Below, one piece after another: positions 29,885-40,359 of a DNA stretch of 64,000 nucleotides. Source of the DNA: Pleionea mediterranea (GTDB taxonomy: Bacteria; Pseudomonadota; Gammaproteobacteria; Enterobacterales; Kangiellaceae); assembly GCF_003148745.1 (NCBI RefSeq), contig NZ_QGGU01000006.1, forward strand, positions 1 to 64,000, read 5' to 3'. The notes below the pieces were generated by a model. That model searched no databases. It was given only the letters and a program-made list of their open reading frames with translations, and was not told the origin of the DNA. Numbering within the stretch: position 1 is the first letter of the stretch; every line of letters begins with the position of its first letter. Made by a program: the position numbers and the translations under genes.

Positions 29885-31411
29885 TTACGGAAAGGCTATA
29901 TAATCATTCGGGTTAATCGGTTGATTATCTTTTCGTAATTCAAAGTGAAGGTGGGGACCAGTGGTTTTTCCGGTGGCGCCTACCTGACCAATTTGTTGGC
30001 CTGCTTTAACGTGCTCTCCTTCAGCAACGCTCCGTTGATCAAGATGTGAATATAAACTTTGCAGGCCATTGCCATGATCAACGACAATAATTTTCCCGTA
30101 ATTCTTTTTACCTTGAAGTAGATCTGTAGAAATCACCACTGTACCAGAAGCGCTGGCAACTACTGGTGCGCCTCTTTTATCAGCCAGATCGATTCCTTTA
30201 TGAAATTTATGAACTTTATTGTTGGCGCCAAAATTTGACGATACTCGTGCGGTGACGACAGGGTTGAGCATAATAGTTGATTTAATTGCACCATCATCTG
30301 TGCTGGGCGACAAGGTGGGTTGAAAAGCAAAACTGCTGCTGATAATCCCCATCGATGCGCCAATTAGTCCCAGGTTTTTAATGGAACGCTTGATTCCATT
30401 GTCATTTGGATTCATTATTAATTTAATTCTCATGGTAAAACTCCTTTGTGGTGTTGATGAGAAGGCGGCAACCGACTTGTCGAAGGGTTGGGTTGCCGAT
30501 CTGCGGAGGATCGTTAGCATTGCGAGTGCGTAGATCCTCCGCAAATTTGACCGTCGTTGTAAAACGAGGGCATCGCAACTGAGCTCGATAGCCCAGTTAA
30601 GTTGAAGGACGAAATGTTTAATAAATGGATTAAACCAGAAGATACTCTTCAGGCATTGCGCCAGCATTAAAACGGTAGGATCGTGACGTTTCAGGTGCGT
30701 TAACTCATGGCGTAACATCAGGTTAAATTGCGTTGCGCTTAACGCACTAAATGATTCTGGCGTTAATATTAAAGTGGGTTTGAATAAACCGGTGACAAAG
30801 GGTGAGGGTGCTTTATAGCTCACTTTAATGATGAGTGGCAATAATTTTTTCGTTCTGTTGTTTTTCGATTGATGTTTATTAATTGTCAATAACCTTTGCA
30901 ACTTACCAAGGCAACGGCGGTGATGCTCTGTGGTATGCGTTGCCTGATTTAAATAATAATCGACAGGGATCGCCTGTAGAATTAAACGTTTAACTGCTAG
31001 CCATTGCAGAATATTTTTAACGAGCATTAGCATACTGATAAGCAATAGCAGTAGGCCGCATCCAACCACTATTTGTGCGTATGTGAGAAGGGAATGGTGT
31101 TGTGTTTCGGTTATCTTCAAACCTTCACTGGGCGGGATCAATGTGATGTGCCCCAAGTTATCCAGAATTACCACTGGAGACAGGTTCGACAATGACAGGG
31201 GGATAAACCCATACACTACTGGTAACAATCCGCAAGTTAGCAGCATAAGCCAGAGACCACGCCAGCGGGCCAAACGCTCGGAAAACCGACTTAACAGAGT
31301 GACTCCGCAATACAACAGCCCGCTTACAAGGACGCAATAAATACAGCCAAGTAACAGTTGTTCGGCAAGCAGCAGTTGCTCGGGTAAAGGTTGCGCATTA
31401 AAGAGAGCCAT
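29885..31411 (-). CDS. BlaR1-type M56 membrane protease fused to an M23 peptidase
   Basis: A 508-residue protein. Several transmembrane segments (about 17 to 40, 52 to 72 and 110 to 132) precede an M56 zinc-protease domain with HELTH (235 to 239) and the distal ELSCD (276 to 280). After a further hydrophobic stretch (about 346 to 363) comes an M23 endopeptidase domain with HKGIDLA (His404, Asp408) and HLHFE (His487, His489). The BlaI-type repressor gene overlaps its start by 4 bases (ATGA), so the two form a BlaR1/BlaI-like pair. The usual penicillin-binding sensor domain is replaced by a peptidoglycan-hydrolase fold, suggesting detection or trimming of cell-wall peptides. Confidence 0.9.
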   Translation of the reverse strand: MALFNAQPLPEQLLLAEQLLLGCIYCVLVSGLLYCGVTLLSRFSERLARWRGLWLMLLTCGLLPVVYGFIPLSLSNLSPVVILDNLGHITLIPPSEGLKITETQHHSLLTYAQIVVGCGLLLLLISMLMLVKNILQWLAVKRLILQAIPVDYYLNQATHTTEHHRRCLGKLQRLLTINKHQSKNNRTKKLLPLIIKVSYKAPSPFVTGLFKPTLILTPESFSALSATQFNLMLRHELTHLKRHDPTVLMLAQCLKSIFWFNPFIKHFVLQLNWAIELSCDALVLQRRSNLRRIYALAMLTILRRSATQPFDKSVAAFSSTPQRSFTMRIKLIMNPNDNGIKRSIKNLGLIGASMGIISSSFAFQPTLSPSTDDGAIKSTIMLNPVVTARVSSNFGANNKVHKFHKGIDLADKRGAPVVASASGTVVISTDLLQGKKNYGKIIVVDHGNGLQSLYSHLDQRSVAEGEHVKAGQQIGQVGATGKTTGPHLHFELRKDNQPINPNDYIAFP

Positions 31412-31788
31412 CAGGATTCATCCTTCTGCTGTAATGTTTTTTCGAGCTGTGCTAACTCATCTTCGTTTAGCAATTTGCTATCGGCAAACATACTCACGGG
31501 GATCTGGCCATCAACTTCAAGCACACTCTGAGTAAAATCTTTAATGTATCTTGCCAAAGTTTTTACTTTATTCACTGCTGGGTGAAATACGCGTATCCCA
31601 TGTACTTCACTCACCGATAACAAATGTTTCTCGTTCATTCGTTCAAGAGTTTTGCGTGTGGATGAATACGACCATTCTAGTTTTTCTTCCACGGCGTTAT
31701 GAATTTCACGGGCACTTTGTGGTGCGAGTTTCCACAATGCTTTTAAGATCACCAGTTCACTGGCAGAAGGTTTGGTCCGATTTTTCAT
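31411..31788 (-). CDS. BlaI/MecI-family transcriptional repressor
   Basis: A 125-residue winged-helix repressor. ASELVILKALWKLAPQSAREIHNAV and WSYSSTRKTLERMNEKHLLSV match the BlaI DNA-binding domain, and the C-terminal half is the helical dimerisation region carrying the usual cleavage area. In the family the repressor is cut when the M56 partner is activated; that partner gene follows with an ATGA overlap. A palindrome with the BlaI ACA-NN-TGT core lies 35 bases upstream, implying autoregulation. Confidence 0.9.
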   Translation of the reverse strand: MKNRTKPSASELVILKALWKLAPQSAREIHNAVEEKLEWSYSSTRKTLERMNEKHLLSVSEVHGIRVFHPAVNKVKTLARYIKDFTQSVLEVDGQIPVSMFADSKLLNEDELAQLEKTLQQKDES

Positions 31789-31822
31789 GACATGACTTAT
31801 AATTTATGTGATGTCGTAACTA

Positions 31823-31838
31823 TGCGACAAGTGTCGCA
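31823..31838. promoter_or_regulatory. Probable BlaI-type operator
   Basis: TGCGACA-AG-TGTCGCA is a perfect palindrome with 7-bp arms and contains the ACA-NN-TGT core typical of BlaI/MecI operators. On the minus strand its right part overlaps a possible -35 (TTGTCG) 18 bases before a TAAATT -10, so bound repressor would block the promoter of the repressor-protease pair. Confidence 0.75.
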
Positions 31839-31981
31839 TGTGCGTCAATAGTAAATCTAAAATAATTAAAGATTATTGAACGAAAGTTATTCGATTAGGG
31901 GGCAATTAAATGGGCATGGATCAACATTTAAAGCCAAACAGCACCGTAATATTTTGGCAGGCCGGAGCTTTTGGCTTTAAC

Positions 31982-32022
31982 TAGAGCGTGTTTATCAAAG
32001 AACGAAAGATAAACACGCTCTA
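31982..32022. repeat. Perfect 15-bp inverted repeat
   Basis: TAGAGCGTGTTTATC and GATAAACACGCTCTA enclose 11 bases. It lies 20 bases past the adenosyltransferase stop and may serve as its terminator, although no T-run follows. The perfect arms could instead mark a dispersed palindromic repeat. Confidence 0.8.
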
Positions 32023-32042
32023 ATGCTTTCTTAACACAACTA

Positions 32043-32594
32043 TTATTGATTGCGTTCCGATTGCCACATTTTTTCTTCTACTTGTGCATTTCGACCCAAA
32101 ATACGGCAACACACAAATAAAAAGTCCGATAATCGATTAAGGTAGGTTTGTCCTAACTTATTGATTTCTTCATTTCGTGCCAAGGTCACAATGCGTCGCT
32201 CTGCACGACGACAAATGGTGCGTGCCATATGGCAACAGGCGGTTGGCATATCGCCTTTTGGCAGAATAAACTCTTTCAGTGGTGGCAGAGTGTCGTTCAA
32301 CTGTTCGAGCCACTGTTCAATTTGTGATAAATCGTCGTCTTTTACCAGTTGGTATTCTGGCATGGCGAGTTCTCCGCCCAGATTAAATAATATATGTTGA
32401 ATGGCTTCGAGTTTTTCAGCCAGTGATTTATCGACAGGGTGGGCGATGATCATACCAATCGATGAGTTAAGTTCATCAACCGTACCTATGGCTTCAATTC
32501 GAGCGGAATCTTTTTCTACCCGGCGGTTTTGGCCGATGCCTGTGGTGCCATCGTCGCCCGTTTTTGTCACCAGTTTTGAAAGTCGGTTACCCAT
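32043..32594 (-). CDS. PduO-type cob(I)alamin adenosyltransferase
   Basis: A 183-residue enzyme that transfers adenosyl from ATP to cob(I)alamin. The N-terminal ATP-binding loop TKTGDDGTTG, then EAIGTVDELNSSIG, and the C-terminal RTICRRAERRIVTLA and YLNRLSDFLFVCCR are diagnostic of the PduO/MmaB family. The length is normal. No cobalamin genes surround it; it stands alone between the BlaI pair and mltF, so it probably serves salvage of vitamin B12. Confidence 0.93.
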   Translation of the reverse strand: MGNRLSKLVTKTGDDGTTGIGQNRRVEKDSARIEAIGTVDELNSSIGMIIAHPVDKSLAEKLEAIQHILFNLGGELAMPEYQLVKDDDLSQIEQWLEQLNDTLPPLKEFILPKGDMPTACCHMARTICRRAERRIVTLARNEEINKLGQTYLNRLSDFLFVCCRILGRNAQVEEKMWQSERNQ

Positions 32595-32655
32595 ATAGCT
32601 ATGCCTTGAAAGTGAATGGTTTGATGTGTTGCATTGTATCGCTATTCACAGGCAT

Positions 32656-32682
32656 AAAAAAAGAGAGCCGAAGCTCTCTTTG
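32656..32682 (-). terminator. Terminator after mltF
   Basis: On the minus strand AAAGAGAGC-TTCG-GCTCTCTTT forms a perfect 9-bp stem with a stable UUCG tetraloop, followed by seven T. Confidence 0.92.
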
Positions 32683-32702
32683 ATTTATCTTTATCACCTT
32701 TG

Positions 32703-34229
32703 TTAATCAACGGTTGCTGATGATTCAGACTCTATAATGTTGTTGCTGTCGTCATCATGTTTCTGTTTCCGGCTAGTCTGATTATCGGCCACCATTTCAC
32801 CTGCGTCGAGCAGATCAATATATTCGGGTTTATCTTCGTCGAGCCATACTAGAACATCGTAATAACGACGGATATTGGTGACGTAGTCTACTGGCTCATC
32901 GCCACGGGCGTAGCCATACTTGGTTTGTTTATAATACTTCTTTTGTTTGAGCAGCGGTAAATGCTCTTTAACGTCGACCCACTTATCGGGATCACCGCCC
33001 AGTCGCTCGGTGATGATACGGGCATCTTCCAGATGACCCCAGCCCACATTGTAAGCGGCAAGCGCCATCCAGGTGCGATCGGGTTCAGCAATGCGCTCGG
33101 GAATGCGTTGATGCATGACCTGAAAATATTCAGCACCTCCGGCAATACTTTGCTCGGGATCGAGACGGCTTTTAATTCCCAGTTGACGTGCGGTATCCAG
33201 CGTTAACATCATAAGGCCGCGTACACCTGTGTGTGACTTTGCTTTTGGGTCCCAGTGTGATTCCTGATAACCCATGGCAGCTAGTAAGCGCCAATCGATG
33301 CCTTCGGGGGCAGAGGCCTGAAACAGCTCACGATATTGCTCCAGATCCGTTTGCGCCGCTTTCATAAACGTACGAGCGCCCACGTAATCGAAATCGTCCA
33401 CGTGACCGTAGTATTGATCGACCAGCTGGGCAATTTTTCCCGACTGTTGCAGCCCACCAAAAAAGCTCACCACTTCAGACAACACCGAGTAATCGCCATC
33501 TTTGGGCAGCGCCCAGGCCAGTTGTTGAGGCTCTCCAACCGTAAATGCAATGGCCAGCTCGGTTTTAAATCGGCGGTTAAGGTTAAGCTCTACGGAATCA
33601 ACAATGGTGTAATCAATGGTGCCATCCAGCACCATATCCAATAATTCTTCGGGTGAATGTTCGTCGGTTTCGCTCCAGCTAAGCTGGGGGAAGTCCTGCT
33701 TTACATCCAGTAGCATTCTGGAATGGCTGGAATTCGCGATGACTTTTAAGTCGCCGTCCAGCTGACCAAAATGACGTGGCCAGTCGTTGCCCTGTTTAAA
33801 GATGAGTTTCGCGGACACTTCCTGATAGGGCGGGCCAAATAAGTAGTTCTGTTTTCGAACATGGGTAGCACTTAAACCGGCGGCAGCAATATCGGCTGAT
33901 CCTGCGTCTATGGCATTAAAGATCTGACCAATATTATCTTGAGCGACAAATACCGGAGTCACGCCCAGATGATCGGCAAAAGCGGTGGCTAATTCATACT
34001 CAATACCCGCCGGACCATCCTTGCGCACATAATAGGTGGTTGGGCTATTTCGGGTGGCGATGCGTAAAATACCGGACCGTTTGATTTGCTCGAGCTTGGA
34101 AAGCTGAGGTTCCTGGCACCCGGACAGCCATAAGAGCGAGGGTAATACCAAGACTAAAAGTGCTAAATGTGAGGTTAATTTCTTCAAACGTCCACCAAAA
34201 TTCGTTAAATGCTCAATATTTCTGCTCAT
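32703..34229 (-). CDS. mltF: Membrane-bound lytic murein transglycosylase F
   Basis: A 508-residue cell-wall enzyme. A hydrophobic N-terminal segment ends in LSGCQEP, compatible with a signal or lipoprotein anchor, although the Cys lies about 38 residues in. Residues about 45 to 275 are an SBP_bac_3 regulatory lobe (LRIATRNSPTTYYV). Residues about 300 to 460 are the lytic transglycosylase domain with catalytic Glu in MGYQESHWDPKA, TGVRGLMMLT and AAYNVGWGH. The gene is divergent from purL, the same neighbourhood as in E. coli. A strong terminator follows. Confidence 0.95.
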   Translation of the reverse strand: MSRNIEHLTNFGGRLKKLTSHLALLVLVLPSLLWLSGCQEPQLSKLEQIKRSGILRIATRNSPTTYYVRKDGPAGIEYELATAFADHLGVTPVFVAQDNIGQIFNAIDAGSADIAAAGLSATHVRKQNYLFGPPYQEVSAKLIFKQGNDWPRHFGQLDGDLKVIANSSHSRMLLDVKQDFPQLSWSETDEHSPEELLDMVLDGTIDYTIVDSVELNLNRRFKTELAIAFTVGEPQQLAWALPKDGDYSVLSEVVSFFGGLQQSGKIAQLVDQYYGHVDDFDYVGARTFMKAAQTDLEQYRELFQASAPEGIDWRLLAAMGYQESHWDPKAKSHTGVRGLMMLTLDTARQLGIKSRLDPEQSIAGGAEYFQVMHQRIPERIAEPDRTWMALAAYNVGWGHLEDARIITERLGGDPDKWVDVKEHLPLLKQKKYYKQTKYGYARGDEPVDYVTNIRRYYDVLVWLDEDKPEYIDLLDAGEMVADNQTSRKQKHDDDSNNIIESESSATVD

Positions 34230-34484
34230 TCCACAAATATCCTTGTGTGAGATATTGTTGCGTCCATTGGGTAAATTATCGGTGTTAAGCAGTCATAGCG
34301 CAAGTTTTTAATGTGTGAAAAATAGTCAAATCCCGATGAACGGTGCCTGAACAGGGGATAATTTTCTGCTGCTTTTGCATTGAAAAACTTATCAAATCAA
34401 GGGTTTTCGAGTAGAATTGGCGCTCCTTTTTGGCCCCCATTTTCAGGGCGGCTAACGACTAAAGTTCACAAGAGAGTAGATCGC

Positions 34485-37400
34485 ATGTTGGTTTTGCGTG
34501 GAGCCCCCGCTTTTTCTGAGTTTCGTATCGCTAAAATTTTGTCTAACTGCCGTAATCAGGGCCTCGATGTTGGCAGTGTATACGCCGAATTCGTGCACTT
34601 CGTCGATCTTAACGATGAACTTAATGATGAAAACCTGAACACTTTGAAGCGATTGCTGACTTATGGGCCTACCATTGCCGCGCACGAACCTGCGGGTAGT
34701 TTAATGGTGGTGGTGCCACGGCCGGGGACTATTTCTCCCTGGTCTTCCAAGGCAACCGACATCGCCCACAATTGTGGCTTAAACAGTATCTCTCGTATTG
34801 AACGCGGCATTGCATTCTATCTGACCGATGCATCGGGCAATGCGCTTGCAGAACAACAGCAAGCCAAAGCACAGGCGCTCATTCATGATCGGATGATTGA
34901 AGCGGTGCTGAACGATTTTGATGCCGCCGATATTTTATTCAAACACGAATCTCCCAAACCCTTATCACGGGTTGATATTTTACAGGGCGGCCGTGACGCA
35001 TTGGTTAGCGCGAATTCTGATTTGGGTTTGGCGTTGGCTGACGACGAAATTGATTATCTGGTGGATCGTTTTACCGAATTAAAACGCAATCCAACCGATG
35101 TCGAGCTGATGATGTTCGCACAGGCCAACTCGGAACACTGTCGTCACAAAATCTTTAATGCTTCCTGGACCATCGATGGCGAAGATCAGGATCGGTCGTT
35201 ATTTAAAATGATCAAGAACACCTACGAAGTGGGTCACGAAGGCGTACTGTCTGCTTATCGAGACAATGCGGCAGTTATTGAAGGGTTTGAACAACCCCGG
35301 CTTTGGCCAGACGCGGTCAGTCATGAATATCAATATCACCATGAGCCTGTGCATATTCTGATGAAAGTTGAAACGCACAATCATCCAACCGCCATCTCAC
35401 CTTATCCGGGAGCAGCCACAGGATCGGGCGGTGAAATTCGAGATGAAGGCGCTACCGGTATTGGTGGCAAACCAAAAGCCGGTTTAACGGGTTTTACGGT
35501 TTCAAATCTGAGAATCCCAGGGTTCGAGCAGCCCTGGGAAGTCGATTATGGCAAGCCTGGTCGTATTGTGTCGGCACTGGACATCATGACCGAGGGGCCT
35601 CTGGGTGGCGCGGCATTTAATAATGAATTTGGTCGACCGAATATTTGTGGATATTTTAGAACTTACGAGCAGGCCCATCAGTTCAGCTTTGGAGAAGAAG
35701 TACGGGGTTACCATAAGCCGATAATGATTGCCGGCGGTATGGGGAATATTCGTGTCCATCACGTTGAGAAAAATGAAATTAAAGACGGCTACAAAGTAGT
35801 CGTATTAGGTGGCCCGGCCATGCTGATCGGTCTGGGCGGTGGCGCAGCATCCTCCATGGCTTCGGGTACCAGTCAGGAAGATCTCGATTTTGCATCGGTT
35901 CAGCGCGATAACCCGGAAATTGAACGACGCTGTCAGGAAGTGATCGATACCTGCTGGTCGATGGATAAAAACCCGATTGAATTCATTCACGATGTTGGCG
36001 CCGGGGGCTTATCCAACGCCATTCCAGAGTTAGTGCACGACGGTGAAATGGGCGGACAATTCGAACTTCGACGGGTTCCCAACGATGAACCCGGTATGAG
36101 CCCGGTGGAAATCTGGTGTAACGAAGCGCAGGAACGTTATGTGTTAGCCATTGCACCAGAAAGTGTCGATAGCTTTACCGCTATTTGTGAGCGCGAACGT
36201 TGCCCGTTCGCCATTGTTGGTGAAGCCACAGAGCAGCTGCACTTAACTTTAAACGATGAAGAGTTTGATAATCAGCCAATTGATTTACCCATGGATGTAT
36301 TGTTTGGTAAAGCGCCAAAAATGCACCGCGATGTTACCTCTGCCGATACGGTCAAAAAGCCAGTCGATATTACGGACAGCATCAATGAAGCGGTGGATCG
36401 CGTGTTGTCGTTACCGGCGGTGGCTGACAAAACATTTTTAATCACCATTGGCGATCGAACCGTTGGCGGACTGGTTAACCGTGATCAAATGGTTGGTCCC
36501 TGGCAGGTGCCCGTTGCGGATTGCGCGGTGACAGCTTCTACCTTACAGGCAACTACTGGTGAAGCCATGGCCATGGGGGAGCGCACTCCGGCTGCTTTGT
36601 TAAATTATGCCGCATCGGCGCGACTGGCCGTGGGCGAAACCATTACCAATATGGCGTCTGCAAAAATCAATAAAATTTCCGATATTCGTCTATCCGCAAA
36701 CTGGATGTGTGCGGCAGGATTCGAAGGCGAAGACGCCGGACTGTATGAAGCCGTTAAAGCTGTGGGCATGGAACTTTGTCCGGAGCTGGGCATTACCATT
36801 CCGGTGGGCAAAGACTCCATGTCGATGCGAACCGTGTGGCAGCAGGATGGTGAACAAAAGTCAGTGACGGCGCCAATGTCACTGGTGATCACCGGCTTTG
36901 CACCGGTCACCGATATTCGACAAAGCCTGACGCCGCAATTAAGAACCGATAAAGGCGACACCCAACTGATTTTGATTGATCTGGGCAAAGGCAAAAACCG
37001 GTTAGGAGCCAGTGCACTGGCGCAGGTATTCAATCAGCTTGGTGACGAAACCGCCGATGTGGATTCGGCTTCACAACTGAAGAACTTTTTTGACGCGATT
37101 CAACAATTAAATCAGTCGCAATTGATCCATGCCTATCACGATCGCAGCGACGGTGGATTATTAACCACGCTGGTAGAAATGGCGTTTGCTGGTAATACCG
37201 GTTTAAGCCTTGATGTGTCATCACTGGCGGAAGATGCGTTACCGGTATTATTCAATGAAGAATTAGGTGCAGTGATCCAGGTGTCGGTTGATGCTTTATC
37301 TCAAGTGGATGCTGTGTTTGAGCAGTTTAATTTAACCGATTGCGTGCATCGACTGGGTACGCTTAACTCATCGAAACACGTCGACATTAAGCACGGCGAA

Positions 37401-38375
37401 TCCACATGGTTGTCGCGCCCGTTGGTCGAGTTACGAAAAATCTGGTCAAGCACCACTTATCAAATGCAAAAGCGCCGGGATAATCCTGAATGCGCCGAGC
37501 AGGAGTTTGCGGCAAAGCAAGACGTCAATAATCCGGGATTAACGCCCAAGTTAACCTTTGATATTAATGACGATATCACCAAAAACCTTGCTGGCAATGA
37601 AGCGCCCAAGGTTGCCATTCTGCGTGAGCAGGGCGTTAACAGCCATCTGGAAATGGCCGCCGCGTTTTTAAAAGCCGGCTTTAACGCCATTGATGTTCAT
37701 ATGAGCGACATATTGTCGGGTCGCGTCACCCTTGATGGTTTTAAAGGGTTGGTTGCCTGCGGTGGTTTTTCTTACGGTGATGTATTGGGCGCTGGTGAAG
37801 GTTGGGCCAAATCAATTTTATTTAATCCGGTTGCCCGTCAGCAATTTGAAGCCTTCTTTAAACGGGACGATTCATTCACTCTTGGGATCTGTAATGGTTG
37901 CCAGATGCTGTCGAATTTAAAAGAGTTGATACCCGGTACGGAGCACTGGCCTCATTTTGTGCGCAATCAATCGGAACAGTTTGAGGCGCGCTTCTCATTG
38001 GTTAAAGTTGAAAAAACGCCGTCTATTTTCTTAAAAGGTATGGAAGGTTCTCATTTGCCGATAGCGGTGTCTCATGGCGAAGGGCGTGCCGAGTTTAAAT
38101 CGGAACAGCATGCTACCGAAGCGAATCAATCGGGGCTGGTGGCGGCTCGCTTTATTGATAACTACGGACAAGAAACCACAGAATACCCGGCCAACCCAAA
38201 TGGTTCGCCAAATGGTATTACTGCGCTCACCAATACGGATGGTCGTGTCACGATTATGATGCCACATCCTGAGCGGGTGCAACGCAGCGTACAAAACAGC
38301 TGGTGTCCGGATGACTGGAATGAAGATGGCCCCTGGGTTCGTATGTTCCGTAATGCGCGAGTGTGGGTAGGTTAG
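34485..38375 (+). CDS. purL: Phosphoribosylformylglycinamidine synthase
   Basis: A large single-chain FGAM synthase for the fourth step of purine synthesis. The N-terminal PurS-like part begins [14 protein letters not shown]. Two AIR-synthase-like ATP domains follow ([36 protein letters not shown]), then a C-terminal class I glutaminase ([32 protein letters not shown] with the nucleophile Cys, [10 protein letters not shown]). The frame is open from a TTG at 34380, but the family N-terminus and an AGAGAG ribosome site support the ATG at 34485, giving 1296 residues, the normal length. A strong terminator follows. Confidence 0.97.
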   Translation: MLVLRGAPAFSEFRIAKILSNCRNQGLDVGSVYAEFVHFVDLNDELNDENLNTLKRLLTYGPTIAAHEPAGSLMVVVPRPGTISPWSSKATDIAHNCGLNSISRIERGIAFYLTDASGNALAEQQQAKAQALIHDRMIEAVLNDFDAADILFKHESPKPLSRVDILQGGRDALVSANSDLGLALADDEIDYLVDRFTELKRNPTDVELMMFAQANSEHCRHKIFNASWTIDGEDQDRSLFKMIKNTYEVGHEGVLSAYRDNAAVIEGFEQPRLWPDAVSHEYQYHHEPVHILMKVETHNHPTAISPYPGAATGSGGEIRDEGATGIGGKPKAGLTGFTVSNLRIPGFEQPWEVDYGKPGRIVSALDIMTEGPLGGAAFNNEFGRPNICGYFRTYEQAHQFSFGEEVRGYHKPIMIAGGMGNIRVHHVEKNEIKDGYKVVVLGGPAMLIGLGGGAASSMASGTSQEDLDFASVQRDNPEIERRCQEVIDTCWSMDKNPIEFIHDVGAGGLSNAIPELVHDGEMGGQFELRRVPNDEPGMSPVEIWCNEAQERYVLAIAPESVDSFTAICERERCPFAIVGEATEQLHLTLNDEEFDNQPIDLPMDVLFGKAPKMHRDVTSADTVKKPVDITDSINEAVDRVLSLPAVADKTFLITIGDRTVGGLVNRDQMVGPWQVPVADCAVTASTLQATTGEAMAMGERTPAALLNYAASARLAVGETITNMASAKINKISDIRLSANWMCAAGFEGEDAGLYEAVKAVGMELCPELGITIPVGKDSMSMRTVWQQDGEQKSVTAPMSLVITGFAPVTDIRQSLTPQLRTDKGDTQLILIDLGKGKNRLGASALAQVFNQLGDETADVDSASQLKNFFDAIQQLNQSQLIHAYHDRSDGGLLTTLVEMAFAGNTGLSLDVSSLAEDALPVLFNEELGAVIQVSVDALSQVDAVFEQFNLTDCVHRLGTLNSSKHVDIKHGESTWLSRPLVELRKIWSSTTYQMQKRRDNPECAEQEFAAKQDVNNPGLTPKLTFDINDDITKNLAGNEAPKVAILREQGVNSHLEMAAAFLKAGFNAIDVHMSDILSGRVTLDGFKGLVACGGFSYGDVLGAGEGWAKSILFNPVARQQFEAFFKRDDSFTLGICNGCQMLSNLKELIPGTEHWPHFVRNQSEQFEARFSLVKVEKTPSIFLKGMEGSHLPIAVSHGEGRAEFKSEQHATEANQSGLVAARFIDNYGQETTEYPANPNGSPNGITALTNTDGRVTIMMPHPERVQRSVQNSWCPDDWNEDGPWVRMFRNARVWVG

Positions 38376-38513
38376 TTAATTCATAATCCGTTGGTTTAAA
38401 AAATGCCGTAACAGATTTGTCGTTTAAAAGAGTTATCGATTACAGAGTTATCAGTTAAAGACTTAACGATTAAAACGTTTCGGGTTACAAACCATATCGA
38501 TTTTAAGCTAGCG

Positions 38514-38551
38514 ACCAAAAAAGCAGAAGCATTGTCTTCTGCTTTTTTGGT
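38514..38551 (+). terminator. Terminator after purL
   Basis: ACCAAAAAAGCAGAAG and CTTCTGCTTTTTTGGT form a perfect 16-bp inverted repeat with a six-base loop and T-runs on both strands, so it can act in either direction. Confidence 0.92.
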
Positions 38552-38744
38552 TTATTAAACATCTCATGGCGACTAATGGTTATTAGCAGAATGCTGCAGT
38601 GGTTTAAAGTGTTACACCATGTAAACTGGTCGTCTAAAGCCCTGCATCGCCTTGCCTGACACGGCTGTTATAACATTGCTCTACTGGCAACAATAGAGTG
38701 ACTATGGCATAGTGAGCGCACCCTAATTTAATACAGTTTGTTTA

Positions 38745-40313
38745 ATGACCATTACCTATTCGTCCGAGAAAGAGCAACAGTTTTGGAACGAGAATGCGGC
38801 TCAATATTTAAACGGCATACTGCGTGGACTGGAAAAAGAAAGTTTACGAATTTCGCCCGATGGCCACATAGCGCAAACACCTCATCCAAACTCTTTGGGT
38901 GCTACGCTGACCAATCAATACATCACCACCGATTATTCCGAGGCGTTGCTTGAATTTATTACACCGCCTACGGATCAGTTGCATAAGCCTCTGGAGTGGT
39001 TAACCGACATTCATCATTTTGTCTATCAAAATCTGGACAATGAGCTGTTGTGGGCTACCAGTATGCCCTGTGTGATGGGCAATGAACTGGATATCCCATT
39101 GGCTTATTTCGGCAATTCAAACTCTGGCCGAATGAAAACCATTTATCGGGAAGGTCTGGGTCATCGATACGGTCGCTTTATGCAGACCATTGCCGGTGTG
39201 CATTATAATTTCTCGTTGCCTGATTCTTTATGGCAAGCGCTTAAACAATTTGAAAACAGTGACCAGTCGCTTCAAGATTTTAAATCCGAACGCTACATGG
39301 GAATGCTGCGTAATTTTCAACGCAACAGCTGGATCATTCCTTATTTATTTGGTGCATCGCCGGCATTGTGTGAAAGCTTTTTAAATGGACGGCCAACACA
39401 ATTAAAAACCTTGGTGCCGGGTACCCGCTATGGTCAATACGCAACGTCATTACGAATGAGTGATTTAGGTTACCAAAATAATGTTCAGTCGCGACTTAAA
39501 GTGTCAACCAACTCGCTCGATCAATACATAAAAGATCTGGAAAGCGCGATCCGCACAGAAGATCCCTATTATAAATCGGTGGGGGTAAAGGTCGATGGTA
39601 ATTACAAGCAACTGAATGCCAATGTGTTGCAAATAGAAAATGAGTTTTACAGCAATGTTCGACCGAAGCGTACCTCACAATCGGGCGAACGGCCCACCAA
39701 AGCATTACGTCAACGAGGCGTGGAATACATAGAAGTACGCGCACTGGATTTAAACCCTCTCAGCTCTATTGGCGTGACACAAGCGCAGCTGAATTTTCTT
39801 GATGCGTTTATGCTGCACAGTTTAATGCAGGACTCTCCCTGCATTACAGAGCGGGAAGAAGCCGAAACCAAAGAAAACTTTACCCGGGTTGTTAAAGAAG
39901 GGCGTGATCCACAACTTCATCTTTTAAAAGAAAATAAATTAATATCGCTTAAGGCCATGGCGCAAGATTTATTCAGTGGCTTTTCGGTTGCTGCAACATT
40001 ACTCGATCAGGCTTATCAAACCAGTGACTTTTCAACCACGGTTGAGCAGCAAAGATCTTTAATCGATCATCCCGAGCAAACATTGTCAGGACAAATTGTT
40101 GCTGCTATTGAAAAACGTCAGGATGGTTTTTTCCCCTATGCGTATGAGCTGTCGGAACAATACCTTAACACCTTTTCAAAGCGCCCTTTAAATGACGAGG
40201 TTCATCATCTCTTTCGTCAGGAGGCTGAACAGTCACACGAGAAAAAGCAAGCTATTGAGCAGCAAGACTCATTAAGTTTTGAAGCGTTTTTGGCGAGCTA
40301 TTTTGCCGACTGA
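38745..40313 (+). CDS. gshA: Glutamate-cysteine ligase, proteobacterial type
   Basis: Makes gamma-glutamylcysteine, the first step of glutathione synthesis. The 522-residue protein has the GshA hallmarks: LRGLEKESLRIS near the start (metal and ATP site), TTDYSEALLEFITPP, FMQTIAGVHYNFSLPD, GTRYGQYATSLRMSDLGY and YIEVRALDLNPLSSIGV. The length fits the E. coli-type enzyme (518). The ATG at 38745 is chosen because the family N-terminus begins a few residues before the conserved block. gshB is not in the window. Confidence 0.96.
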   Translation: MTITYSSEKEQQFWNENAAQYLNGILRGLEKESLRISPDGHIAQTPHPNSLGATLTNQYITTDYSEALLEFITPPTDQLHKPLEWLTDIHHFVYQNLDNELLWATSMPCVMGNELDIPLAYFGNSNSGRMKTIYREGLGHRYGRFMQTIAGVHYNFSLPDSLWQALKQFENSDQSLQDFKSERYMGMLRNFQRNSWIIPYLFGASPALCESFLNGRPTQLKTLVPGTRYGQYATSLRMSDLGYQNNVQSRLKVSTNSLDQYIKDLESAIRTEDPYYKSVGVKVDGNYKQLNANVLQIENEFYSNVRPKRTSQSGERPTKALRQRGVEYIEVRALDLNPLSSIGVTQAQLNFLDAFMLHSLMQDSPCITEREEAETKENFTRVVKEGRDPQLHLLKENKLISLKAMAQDLFSGFSVAATLLDQAYQTSDFSTTVEQQRSLIDHPEQTLSGQIVAAIEKRQDGFFPYAYELSEQYLNTFSKRPLNDEVHHLFRQEAEQSHEKKQAIEQQDSLSFEAFLASYFAD

Positions 40314-40359
40314 TCATTATGCATAATCGCAATGCCCATTAATAATAAAGGAGGATCAT

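Noticed and set aside
34380-34484. Upstream extension of purL from a TTG
   Set aside because: The extra 35 residues match no family N-terminus, and the internal ATG has a good ribosome site.
36605-37033. A 142-residue minus-strand frame inside purL
   Set aside because: Antisense of a well-conserved purL region, with no start signals or family match.
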